DNA from: an uncultured Ulvibacter sp. | Lineage (GTDB): Bacteria; Bacteroidota; Bacteroidia; Flavobacteriales; Flavobacteriaceae | NCBI GenBank assembly: GCA_938041335.1 | Contig: CALIAF010000021.1 | Coordinates: 1-64,000, forward strand | DNA: 64,000 nt | Reading direction: 5' to 3' | Shown here: piece after piece, positions 52,569-60,291 of the stretch | Layout: each line of letters starts with the position of its first letter | How positions within the stretch are numbered: the first letter of the stretch is position 1 | Translations under genes and position numbers: made by a program | Notes under the pieces: generated by a model | What the model was told of the DNA's origin: nothing | Databases searched by the model: none | Seen by the model: only the letters and a program-made list of their open reading frames with translations

Positions 52569-54778
52569 AATTTTACCGTTGCACCCAGTAAAAAATTTAT
52601 GGTCGCCTGCGGAAAGTACCCTGCACCCTCTATAGTTGTAATCGTTCCGGGATTACTAAAATCATCATCAAAGGTGAAAAAATAGCCGTTGTTCACATAC
52701 TCTGTATTAAAAATATTATTTACTAATCCAGAAAAAACAATCTCCTTTACAACCGGCACATCTGTTAGCGAATACGTTAGATTTATGTCATTCACAAAAT
52801 AAGCATCAAGCACAGAGCCTTCACTATCAATATTCCCCATATATTGTTTACTTACATACTTAGACAATAGCCCTATCTCAAAATTTTCAATCAGACGATA
52901 AATAATCGCATTACCTGCAACAACTGCAGGTGAAAAAGAAAGGTTAGTATTTCCTAAATTTGTCAACACACCATCTCGCTGAAAAAAGAAATCTTTGTTT
53001 TTATTAGTACTCAATGCCACATTGGGCTGCACTCTTATTTTTTCTGAAACATCAATTGTCGCATCTATTTCTAACCCTAAACGATAGCTCTTTCCGCTAC
53101 TCGCTCTTAAGGGCTGACCCACATCATCTAACGCTCCTGTGAGTATTAATTGATCTTTATAATCCATATAAAAAGCATTGGTATTCACCTTGATTTTTTC
53201 TGAAGTAAAACGCCAACCTAACTCGATATCATCTAAGCGCTCTGCTACAAAAAGACCATTCTCAAAATCGCTACGACGCGGCTCTCTATTTGCTCTACCG
53301 TAATACGCGTACAATTGATTATTGTCATTATAATCATACGATAATCCAGCTTTCGGGTTGAAAAAATTATAATTTACATCCACTTCTAATGCCTCCCGAT
53401 CTGAGGTCAACCCCGTTGTGGAATGGTTTACAAAACGTCCTTGTAAATCTGCAAATGCAGCCCATTTATCGCTTATTTTATATGTTGCTTTTGAGAAGAT
53501 GGTGGTTTCTGTTTTTATACCATTCCCTTCATAATAGCGCTCTTTATAATCATACCCTGTAGGAAACTCACTGTATAGGATCTCACCAAAATGATCACCA
53601 TCATAATAACTATAAAACAATCCACCAGAGATATCCCAATCTTCATCTTTATAATTAACGTTTCCATTGACCGCATAAAAATCATTATCCAACCAACGAC
53701 GGCGTATATAATCTGTAGAAGAAATAGTCTCTCCATTAATCTCTAAGGGTTCTGCTCCAAGAAAATCAAACTGACTTGCTCCACTAAATAGAATATTTGA
53801 GTAATAATAATCATCTACATATTGCTCAAAATACCCACGTCCATAAGTATAATTCACAGAAAGATTTGTGCTCCAGTTGTTGTCGATTTTTTGATTCCAG
53901 AGTAGTTGATAATGATCTTGGGCATAATTATCTACTTCGTTGTCATAAAAACCTGTAAAGTTTCCATCTGCGTCAAATTGTTGCCCCACGGTATTAAATG
54001 TTCTATCGCTTTTTAAGGTAGCCGCATCAATTCCATAGTAAGCCTGGTAGGTTTCTTCACGTCCACCAAATGTGATCGCTTTAATCAAAGTATTTCTATC
54101 CTTATAAGATCCCTGCAAGAAATAAGATTTTAAGTCTGAACTAGCACGATCTATATAGCCATCGCTTGCAATGTTTGATAACCTTCCCGCAATTTCTATG
54201 TGTTCATTAAGTAAACCCGTTGTAAACTTCACATTGTGTTTACGTGTATTGAAAGACCCAAATGAATTTGAAATTGACCCACCTGCCTCTTCCTTCACCG
54301 CATCTGTCAATAAATTAAGACTGGCCCCAAAAGCGCCGCTACCATTAGTAGATGTACCCACTCCTCGCTGCAATTGCAAGCTCTCCACACTAGATGTAAA
54401 ATCTGGTAAGTTGACAAAAAATGTTCCCTGACTTTCTGCATCATTAAAAGGGATCCCATTGAGTGTTACATTTGTACGAGAGCCATCACTACCACGTACT
54501 CTAAAATAGGTATATCCAACTCCAGCTCCTGCATCACTGGTAGTGACCACAGATGGCATATAACTTAACATATAAGGTATGTCTTGCCCGAGATTTCGCT
54601 TTTCGAGCTCCTTTGCGGTAAGGTTTGAGTGCGTGATTGGTGAGTCTGCCTCCACCCTCACAGATTTGACTAAAACTTCGTCCAGCTTTTCTACCTTAGT
54701 AGTATCCTGTACTTTGTTTTGTGCAGATAATTGAAAGATACTTAAAATAAGTACTGCAGAAATAGCAACTATTTTCAT
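52565..54778 (-). CDS. TonB-dependent receptor under a TPP riboswitch (probable thiamine receptor)
   Basis: A 737-residue outer-membrane transporter. Signal peptide 1-19 (ending QLSAQ), TonB-box region, plug domain (about 30-150, with FRVRGSDGSRTNVTLNGIPFNDAESQGT), then a 22-strand-type barrel ending GATVKF. It has no SusC-like N-terminal carboxypeptidase domain, so it belongs to the small-ligand class. A TPP riboswitch in its leader indicates repression when cellular thiamine diphosphate is high, so the ligand should be thiamine, its phosphates or a pyrimidine/thiazole precursor. Confidence 0.9.
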   Translation of the reverse strand: MKIVAISAVLILSIFQLSAQNKVQDTTKVEKLDEVLVKSVRVEADSPITHSNLTAKELEKRNLGQDIPYMLSYMPSVVTTSDAGAGVGYTYFRVRGSDGSRTNVTLNGIPFNDAESQGTFFVNLPDFTSSVESLQLQRGVGTSTNGSGAFGASLNLLTDAVKEEAGGSISNSFGSFNTRKHNVKFTTGLLNEHIEIAGRLSNIASDGYIDRASSDLKSYFLQGSYKDRNTLIKAITFGGREETYQAYYGIDAATLKSDRTFNTVGQQFDADGNFTGFYDNEVDNYAQDHYQLLWNQKIDNNWSTNLSVNYTYGRGYFEQYVDDYYYSNILFSGASQFDFLGAEPLEINGETISSTDYIRRRWLDNDFYAVNGNVNYKDEDWDISGGLFYSYYDGDHFGEILYSEFPTGYDYKERYYEGNGIKTETTIFSKATYKISDKWAAFADLQGRFVNHSTTGLTSDREALEVDVNYNFFNPKAGLSYDYNDNNQLYAYYGRANREPRRSDFENGLFVAERLDDIELGWRFTSEKIKVNTNAFYMDYKDQLILTGALDDVGQPLRASSGKSYRLGLEIDATIDVSEKIRVQPNVALSTNKNKDFFFQRDGVLTNLGNTNLSFSPAVVAGNAIIYRLIENFEIGLLSKYVSKQYMGNIDSEGSVLDAYFVNDINLTYSLTDVPVVKEIVFSGLVNNIFNTEYVNNGYFFTFDDDFSNPGTITTIEGAGYFPQATINFLLGATVKF

Positions 54779-54912
54779 TCGTTTTAAAAATTAAGACGAA
54801 TAAAAGGGGCAATTATTCTTGGTGAATTTAATCTTGATGTACCCGTTGAATGATTTGAAAGCCCAAACATTAAATTTTTTAGGCTACATATGCACTTCAA
54901 CTGCGTTCAGTG

Positions 54913-54942
54913 TGACATAAGGCTTTATCTAAAGCAATGTCA
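54913..54942 (-). promoter_or_regulatory. Leader hairpin downstream of the TPP aptamer
   Basis: Nested inverted repeats TGACAT/ATGTCA and GCTTT/AAAGC lie between the TPP aptamer and the receptor start. They could be part of the expression platform. No U-run follows, so a classical terminator is not evident. Confidence 0.35.
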
Positions 54943-54954
54943 ATCTCTGAAACA

Positions 54955-55113
54955 AATTTCCTAAACAGCATTACCTGTTCTAGGTTCTATGGGTATAATC
55001 TCAGCCAAAAAGATTGTTGATTGGTGATTTTTGATTTTTGATTTTTGAACTATTTCGTTCTCCAATCTGCAATCTGCAATCCACAATCGTCAATCAATCG
55101 AGCACCCCTTTGA
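54955..55113 (-). promoter_or_regulatory. TPP riboswitch (THI element)
   Basis: Read on the minus strand: AAGGGGTGCTC (P1/P2 5' side) near 55110-55100, GGCTGAGATTATACCC at 55006-54991, and GAACCTAGAACAGGTAATGC at 54987-54968, followed by GTTTAGGAAA closing P1. These match the GGGGUGC, CUGAGAnnnnACCC and GAACCUGA...GGnUAAUGC blocks of the THI box. The optional P3a arm is long (about 90 nt) and made of short repeats. It fills much of the 392-base gap between the arfB gene and the receptor gene, and no protein gene was seen there. Confidence 0.92.
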
Positions 55114-55122
55114 GATGTGATG

Positions 55123-55130
55123 CAAAGATA
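55123..55130 (-). promoter_or_regulatory. Promoter -7 element of the TPP riboswitch/receptor transcript
   Basis: The minus strand reads TATCTTTG (TAnnTTTG), about ten bases before the first aptamer base, the expected spacing for a transcript that begins with the riboswitch. It separates the receptor from the upstream arfB-DUF4301 genes. Confidence 0.55.
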
Positions 55131-55170
55131 ACAATCCTTTTTAATCGGAAATGATATGCGCTTGAAAATT

Positions 55171-55575
55171 TTAATCTAAAGATGGACGTTTTCTATTTGC
55201 TTTCTTGAGCGCGTGATTCTTTTTATTGCGTAATCTTTTTTCAACCTTAGCCTTAGAAGGTTTTGTTTTTCTGCGCTTTTTACGAACCTTTAAACTTTCA
55301 GCAATAAGCCGCAGAAGTCTTTCTATTACAATAGCTTTGTTTCTATGTTGGCTGCGAGATTCACTGCAGCTAAGCACAAGCAAGCCTTCACCAGAAATTC
55401 TGCTCTTTAGCTTTTCTGCAAGGCGCTCTTTTTCTGAAACCGAAAGCGCGTTAGAATCTATAACATTAAGGTGGGCTTCTACTTTTGATGATGTTTTATT
55501 TACATGCTGTCCGCCAGGACCACTACTGCGCACTGCCTTAAAGCTAAGCTCTGTAATAAGTAGATTCTTGTCCAT
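55171..55575 (-). CDS. arfB: ArfB-type peptidyl-tRNA hydrolase (stalled-ribosome rescue)
   Basis: A 134-residue protein with the release-factor GGQ motif in RSSGPGGQHVNKTSSKVEAH (about 17-36) and a strongly basic, disordered C-terminus (last 35 residues rich in Lys/Arg) that would enter the mRNA channel of stalled ribosomes. It lacks the codon-recognition domains of release factors. Its ATG overlaps the stop codon of the DUF4301 gene by one base. Confidence 0.92.
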   Translation of the reverse strand: MDKNLLITELSFKAVRSSGPGGQHVNKTSSKVEAHLNVIDSNALSVSEKERLAEKLKSRISGEGLLVLSCSESRSQHRNKAIVIERLLRLIAESLKVRKKRRKTKPSKAKVEKRLRNKKNHALKKANRKRPSLD

Positions 55576-57098
55576 TAGGCTAGAGGTCTATGCGCTCGTT
55601 TAAGAAGATCGTTTACCGTTTTTACTGGATTAAAAGTTGTCAATGGCACTTCTACAAAAATGGTATTCCATTGCGCCATAGCCCCGTTCCAGAGACCAGG
55701 AAGCTCTAACGCTTTGACAAAAGTTCCATTAAAAGACTTTTCTGTAACAAAACCACCTTCTGTATCCCTAAAGCGCAATAGATCAAATTTATTACCTTGA
55801 TAGTCCCTCAAACCACAAACCAAATCTACTGGGTTAAAATGTGTTGCATCTTGTAATGATTTTTTTTGTGAGGCATCTTTAACATCTATTTGTGCAGCTT
55901 CTACAATTTGAAGGGTGTCTTGATTGTTCTGGCGTATCCAATAAGGCCCTCCTCCAGCTGCTCCTGTATTTTTAACAACACCACAAACACGCAAAGGTCT
56001 GTTTAAAATATCAATAAGCGCTGTTGTTGTTTCTGGCCTTGATTTACAATATAAGGTGTTCCAAACAAACGATTTTATTTCGTTCAATGTGTCAGCATCA
56101 ACACCAGTATCTAGCTGCGTCAAATATTTAAACACTTGTTTCTGAACCAAAACTAGTTTTCCCGCAAGTACTTTTTTATGATGCGCAATTTCCGGGACAA
56201 ATTTTTCACATACTACATTGTCAATGTTCTTAATAAAAACAATATCAGCATCTATGTCATTTAGATTACTCAATAATGCCCCGTGACCAGAAGGTCTTAC
56301 GAGCAATGTACCATTTGTTGTTCTAACAAGGTTAAGATCGCTATCAATAGCAATTGTGTCCGTTTGTTGTTTCTGAAATGAATACGAGATCTCAAAGTCC
56401 GTTTTGGTTTTTTTAACCACACGCTTTTTTACGCGTGCGTATTCTTCTTTAAATGCATTCACGTGATCCTCTGCAAAAGTAAAATGCACATGTACACCTT
56501 CATTTGAGGCAGCGTAGAATGCCGTTTCATACAACTGTTCTTCAAAAGCCGTGGTATTGTATTTAATGTATTTATGAAATGGAATCAACCCTTTAGGCAA
56601 GTCACCATAACCTAATCCTCTTTCTTTAAGGAGTAATCCAGCCATGACTTTAAATCGAGGCCCTTTCTTCATTTTTTTATAAAAGGGAAATTGAGCTCGT
56701 ATCTTTCTTCTGAGTAGATTGATAAATGCAAAATCTTTAAAATTTGCAAAAAACTCTTTTATTAATTTGTTTTCTTCTTGATTTAAATAAGTGTTTATGA
56801 GCGCTTCTTCTGGATCATATTCTTCTATAAATCTGTCAAGATGTTTAAACATTCTGGTCGCAGCACCAGAAGCAGGCACAAATTTTACTATATCCGTCTC
56901 TTTACGAACCTTTTCATAAATCCCTGCTAATTCTTTTTGCTCGGCTTCTGTGAAGGTTTCAATACCATTACCTAGCGTTGCCGGAGTAACAACATTTGCA
57001 TAAGGAACACCCTGTATTAGTGCTTTAAGCTGGCTTTTCGCCTCATCTATTGCAATGCCTTTTTTATTTAAAAATACTATATCCTTTTCTGTGAACAT
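55575..57098 (-). CDS. DUF4301 family protein
   Basis: A 507-residue soluble protein matching the Bacteroidota DUF4301 family in size and in VPASGAATRMFKHL near the N-terminus, LLVRPSGHGALLSNLNDIDADIVFIKNIDNV mid-protein and GRxxR-like AAGGGPYWIRQN later. The first of these resembles a nucleotidyltransferase start (SGxxTRM), so a sugar- or nucleotide-transfer role is possible but unproven. It follows the NadR-like kinase gene by three bases. Confidence 0.82.
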   Translation of the reverse strand: MFTEKDIVFLNKKGIAIDEAKSQLKALIQGVPYANVVTPATLGNGIETFTEAEQKELAGIYEKVRKETDIVKFVPASGAATRMFKHLDRFIEEYDPEEALINTYLNQEENKLIKEFFANFKDFAFINLLRRKIRAQFPFYKKMKKGPRFKVMAGLLLKERGLGYGDLPKGLIPFHKYIKYNTTAFEEQLYETAFYAASNEGVHVHFTFAEDHVNAFKEEYARVKKRVVKKTKTDFEISYSFQKQQTDTIAIDSDLNLVRTTNGTLLVRPSGHGALLSNLNDIDADIVFIKNIDNVVCEKFVPEIAHHKKVLAGKLVLVQKQVFKYLTQLDTGVDADTLNEIKSFVWNTLYCKSRPETTTALIDILNRPLRVCGVVKNTGAAGGGPYWIRQNNQDTLQIVEAAQIDVKDASQKKSLQDATHFNPVDLVCGLRDYQGNKFDLLRFRDTEGGFVTEKSFNGTFVKALELPGLWNGAMAQWNTIFVEVPLTTFNPVKTVNDLLKRAHRPLA

Positions 57099-57101
57099 TC
57101 G

Positions 57102-57662
57102 TTATTTACATAAGTGATTTACGGCATTTACAGCAATCTGTAGACGCTCTTCTAAGGTTCCTTTTAATATAACGTAGGGGAGTTCATTATCTTTTAAATA
57201 GCTTTCAAAAATAGTAAAAAGCAAGTTCCTATCATTAGGTCGATCTCTCAAATCATCCTTTTCCCATGTGGTATCAATATAGGTGAGTAAGAATAAAGGA
57301 TAGGTGGATAGACTTGCAGCGTCTAGGATAAGTTCCGGACAATAGCCTTCATAATAGTATTTTGAGTATACGGTAAGCTCATCAAGGTTAGTATCACAAA
57401 ATAAATATTGATTTGCAGTCTCAGCAATTTTATTTTCAAGCGCTATCTGCCCTCTTGCGATTGGTAATAAATCTTCTCTTGTACAGTGCTCTTTTTTGTT
57501 ATCCCACTTATCTTGTAAATAGCCGCGCATGTATTCTGGCACCCATTTCGTCTTAAAATGTTCCGCTAGTTTTATAGCGAGTGTAGTTTTACCCGTAGAT
57601 TCTGGCCCAAAAAGAACAATCTTTAGGCAATCACTATCGACTTGTTTAAGTGTTTTTTCCAT
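57102..57662 (-). CDS. NadR-like P-loop kinase, possibly thiamine kinase
   Basis: A 186-residue AAA-type kinase with Walker A GPESTGKTT (about 19-27) and the WVPEYMRGYL and CDTNLDELTVYSKYYY segments of the ribosylnicotinamide-kinase domain of NadR. It has no nucleotidyltransferase domain. Its first 40 bases overlap pnuC. In Bacteroidota such kinases accompany PnuC-type permeases for nicotinamide riboside or for thiamine. The neighbouring thiamine-binding protein and the TPP-controlled receptor favour thiamine. Confidence 0.8.
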   Translation of the reverse strand: MEKTLKQVDSDCLKIVLFGPESTGKTTLAIKLAEHFKTKWVPEYMRGYLQDKWDNKKEHCTREDLLPIARGQIALENKIAETANQYLFCDTNLDELTVYSKYYYEGYCPELILDAASLSTYPLFLLTYIDTTWEKDDLRDRPNDRNLLFTIFESYLKDNELPYVILKGTLEERLQIAVNAVNHLCK

Positions 57663-58255
57663 TCTAAGTAGCCAAAGATAGCTAGAATCGTTAATACAAA
57701 ATAGAGGATACTACTAAAGGTAAGTCCTTTATAAAAATATAGTGGTACTGTAATGATGTTTCCAATAATCCAGTAGATCCAATTTTCTATCTTTCTTCGG
57801 GCCATAAGCCACATACCTACAAAGAAAATTGAAGTTGTTATCGTATCTAGATAAGCTGTCCAGTGATTAAATTTATTGAAATAGGCATACACACAATAGA
57901 CAAATAAAAAGGTTGCTACAAAAATAATTGCCGAAATTTTATGCTCTTTTCTACTTGTTCTAGCAATTGGAGAAACCACTTTTCCGTCTTCCTTGCGAGT
58001 CCATACAAACCAACCATACACACTCATAATAAAGTAATATCCGTTAATCATCATATCTCCCAACAATCCCCATTTATATAGTAAATAAACAAAAATAGCG
58101 GTGCAAACCATCCCTGTAGGAAACACTAAAACGTTATTCTTTTTTGAATACCAAACAGAAGCAATAGTAAATACTGCAGCTACTAGTTCTAACCCAATAT
58201 CTAAGGTATCATACTCCGAATACTGACCAAAAAGAAACTCAAAAATGGGGCTCAT
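57623..58255 (-). CDS. PnuC-family vitamin transporter, probably PnuT (thiamine)
   Basis: A 210-residue membrane protein with about seven helices. Substrate-pocket motifs of the family are visible: NVLVFPTGMVC (about 45-55), NGYYFIMSVYGWFVW (about 72-86), HWTAYLDTITTSIFFVGMWLMARRKIENW and YFYKGL. PnuC proteins are facilitators whose cargo is trapped by phosphorylation, consistent with the kinase gene overlapping its 3' end. It overlaps the thiamine-binding-protein gene by 17 bases. Nicotinamide riboside remains an alternative cargo. Confidence 0.85.
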   Translation of the reverse strand: MSPIFEFLFGQYSEYDTLDIGLELVAAVFTIASVWYSKKNNVLVFPTGMVCTAIFVYLLYKWGLLGDMMINGYYFIMSVYGWFVWTRKEDGKVVSPIARTSRKEHKISAIIFVATFLFVYCVYAYFNKFNHWTAYLDTITTSIFFVGMWLMARRKIENWIYWIIGNIITVPLYFYKGLTFSSILYFVLTILAIFGYLEWKKHLNKSIVIA

Positions 58256-58499
58256 AATCGCTTCTATCAGATTTTACAATTTTAAGATACATCAATCCAT
58301 TATCAAGAGCATCTAATGCTGTTTTCATTTCTATCTGTAAAACGTTCATCACCGTATCATACTCGCCATATACTTGTGTACTTAATGGGTTCTCTAGTAC
58401 CGTAAGCCCAGAGTCACGAAGTCTCTTAATAAAATTAATGATTGGAGGTTCAAAATCATCTTGAAGAGGAGTAAGTGTTAATGCTACGGAAATATTCAT
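58239..58499 (-). CDS. YkoF/MTH1187-like thiamine-binding protein
   Basis: An 86-residue ferredoxin-fold protein of the MTH1187/YkoF (DUF77) family: ISVALTLTPLQDDFEPPIINFIKRL at the start, GLTVLENPLSTQVYGEYDTVMNVL in the middle. YkoF members bind thiamine or its pyrimidine moiety. It is the first gene of the operon with the PnuC-type transporter (17-base overlap). No TPP riboswitch was found in its own leader. Confidence 0.8.
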   Translation of the reverse strand: MNISVALTLTPLQDDFEPPIINFIKRLRDSGLTVLENPLSTQVYGEYDTVMNVLQIEMKTALDALDNGLMYLKIVKSDRSDYEPHF

Positions 58500-58569
58500 G
58501 AGGTGAAATTTTGTACTGTAAAGATACTGATAGTAAAATCACAAAAAAGGAAATCTTAAATGACAATTT

Positions 58570-58787
58570 CTAAATGCTGGAAGTCCAAACCTGGTAGTAT
58601 AAATTGTTCTTAGATTTTTTACGTTGATCAATTAAAATAGTGTCTTTTTTAATTTTTTGCACTTGATTATCTTCTTTATCTATCGTTCTATTTATTGGTT
58701 TGAACATTTCAATAATAACAAAAAAGGAAACGATACAAAAAAACCAAAACTAGAAATTACAATTTTTAATTTATCTGAAGTTTTCAT
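58570..58787 (-). pseudogene. Possible frameshifted small membrane protein
   Basis: An ATG at 58787 opens a 31-residue frame with one hydrophobic helix (KLKIVISSFGFFVSFPF). It ends at 58692. A second frame (down to 58570) continues with a charged 45-residue stretch ending VWTSSI. Adding one T to the six-T run at 58720-58725 would fuse both into a 72-residue one-helix protein. It lies in a 318-base gap between the GGGP-synthase and thiamine-binding genes where nothing else was seen. Confidence 0.35.
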
Positions 58788-58817
58788 TTTCTATTAATTA
58801 TTTCGTTTTGGCACTGT

Positions 58818-59516
58818 CTATCTATTTTCAAAAACCGTACCCATAACAACTAGATCTGCACCAGCTGCATAGGCTTGTTCTTTTTGTATAGAAGTCCTAA
58901 TACCTCCACCTACGATTACCGGAATGGAAAGGGTCTCTTTTACTGCGCTAATAATGGCCTGAGAAACTGTTGTTTTTGCACCACTTCCCGCTTCTAGATA
59001 GACCAATTGCGCCCCCATTAATTGCCCTGCTAACGCCGTGTTAACTATTTCAGAAACGCGCTCTTGAGCCATAGCAGCTGTACCACTAACGCTAGCAACA
59101 GCAGATGTATGACCCCCATCAATTAATAGATAACTAGTTGGGATAATCTCTAAGCTGTTATGTTTTAAAAAAGCTGCGGCTTTCACTTGCTGTCCTATTA
59201 AATACTCTGGGTTTCTACCAGAGTGTAATGACAGAAAAAGTAAGACATCTGCTGCTTCTGTAACTTGATGATAACTTCCCGGAAACAAGAAGACAGGCAA
59301 CCTGCTGTGTTTTTTTAGGATCGTAACAACTTCCGTTATTTGCTCGTGTGCATCAGTGCTACCACCTACAAAAAGATGTGTAGCCTCTGTTGGTATATTG
59401 TTCAAAAATTGCGGAGTTGTTTGGGTATTAAATTTTTCTGGATCTATTAAAATAGCCAATAGTTTATCACCGTTCTTCATTGCCGATACTATTTCAGAAT
59501 AAAATAAACCTACCAT
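58818..59516 (-). CDS. Geranylgeranylglyceryl phosphate synthase family protein (PcrB-like)
   Basis: A 232-residue TIM-barrel prenyltransferase. ILIDPEKF (about 22-29), FVGGSTDAHEQ, LFPGSYHQV, YLEAGSGA and VGGGIRT with VVMGTVFE are the family's phosphate- and glycerol-1-phosphate-binding segments. In archaea the enzyme joins geranylgeranyl diphosphate to glycerol-1-phosphate. Bacteroidota group II homologues have the activity in vitro, but their role is unknown. It lies one base after the phosphopantetheinyl transferase gene. Confidence 0.9.
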   Translation of the reverse strand: MVGLFYSEIVSAMKNGDKLLAILIDPEKFNTQTTPQFLNNIPTEATHLFVGGSTDAHEQITEVVTILKKHSRLPVFLFPGSYHQVTEAADVLLFLSLHSGRNPEYLIGQQVKAAAFLKHNSLEIIPTSYLLIDGGHTSAVASVSGTAAMAQERVSEIVNTALAGQLMGAQLVYLEAGSGAKTTVSQAIISAVKETLSIPVIVGGGIRTSIQKEQAYAAGADLVVMGTVFENR

Positions 59517-59517
59517 A

Positions 59518-60150
59518 TTAATCTTCTATAATAGCATACACTAAAGTGAATTCTTCAAACTCATCAAAGAACACTTGGTATTGCTCTTTTTTACCATAAG
59601 CAGATATGGAAGCCTTAGAGCCTGGATCGTCTAATCTAAAATCTTCTACATAGATATGTTCTAAAAACCGAACACCTGGTGTTGAAAAACTTTTATACAA
59701 TGATTCTTTCGCTCCCCAAACAAAGGTCAGTTTTCTAATAAGTGCATCATCATTAGCCATGGTTCTATACTCCTCGATAGGGGTAAACTTATGGGCAATC
59801 TTTAAAATCTTGTCTCTTTGTTTTTCTATATCAATACCCACTTCTATATCACTAATAATAATGGCAGAAAAAATATAACTGTGTGTGATTGATATGTGCT
59901 TTCCATCTTTTAAATGAGGTTTTCCATTTTGGTCGTAAGACAAATCAAAATCTGTATACCCTTTTTCTTTTAACAAATGCCGCACACTCATAAAGCCTCG
60001 TTTATGCAAATCACTTTTCATACCATCTACACGATTCTGGCAATGCTGTGTTAGGGTAATATCTGCTGCTAAGTAATCAAAAGATTCTGTGATCTTCCAG
60101 ACGAGAACTTCTGTGGTGGGATTAACTGTTATAGTTTTGTAAAGAGGCAT
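59518..60150 (-). CDS. 4'-phosphopantetheinyl transferase
   Basis: A 210-residue Sfp-type transferase. The magnesium-binding motif GIDIE lies at about residue 108, with the FVWGAKESLYKSF (W-x-x-KES-x-x-K) motif after it. ISITHS precedes. It moves the phosphopantetheine arm of CoA to an acyl- or peptidyl-carrier protein. It is coupled to the following GGGP-synthase gene. Confidence 0.92.
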   Translation of the reverse strand: MPLYKTITVNPTTEVLVWKITESFDYLAADITLTQHCQNRVDGMKSDLHKRGFMSVRHLLKEKGYTDFDLSYDQNGKPHLKDGKHISITHSYIFSAIIISDIEVGIDIEKQRDKILKIAHKFTPIEEYRTMANDDALIRKLTFVWGAKESLYKSFSTPGVRFLEHIYVEDFRLDDPGSKASISAYGKKEQYQVFFDEFEEFTLVYAIIED

Positions 60151-60171
60151 TAATAATTAAGAGATTATGAG

Positions 60172-60179
60172 TATTTTTG
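60172..60179 (+). promoter_or_regulatory. Putative -7 promoter element of ahcY
   Basis: TATTTTTG matches TAnnTTTG, 112 bases before the start at 60292. The long leader was examined for SAM or SAH riboswitch motifs and none was recognised. Confidence 0.45.
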
Positions 60180-60291
60180 CAGTCTGAAATCTAAAAGATT
60201 AAAAATAAGTAATTATACTTTAAAATCTGGACGGATTGAATTAATGATTTAATAATAGGTTCCGAAATACTCGGGATGAAAATTAAAGTTT

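Noticed and set aside
58500-58817. Second TPP riboswitch before the thiamine-binding gene
   Set aside because: Neither the CTGAGA nor the GGTAATGC block occurs on either strand in this gap.
60151-60291. SAM or SAH riboswitch before ahcY
   Set aside because: No GGAGCG-type SAH motif or SAM-I/II core could be found.
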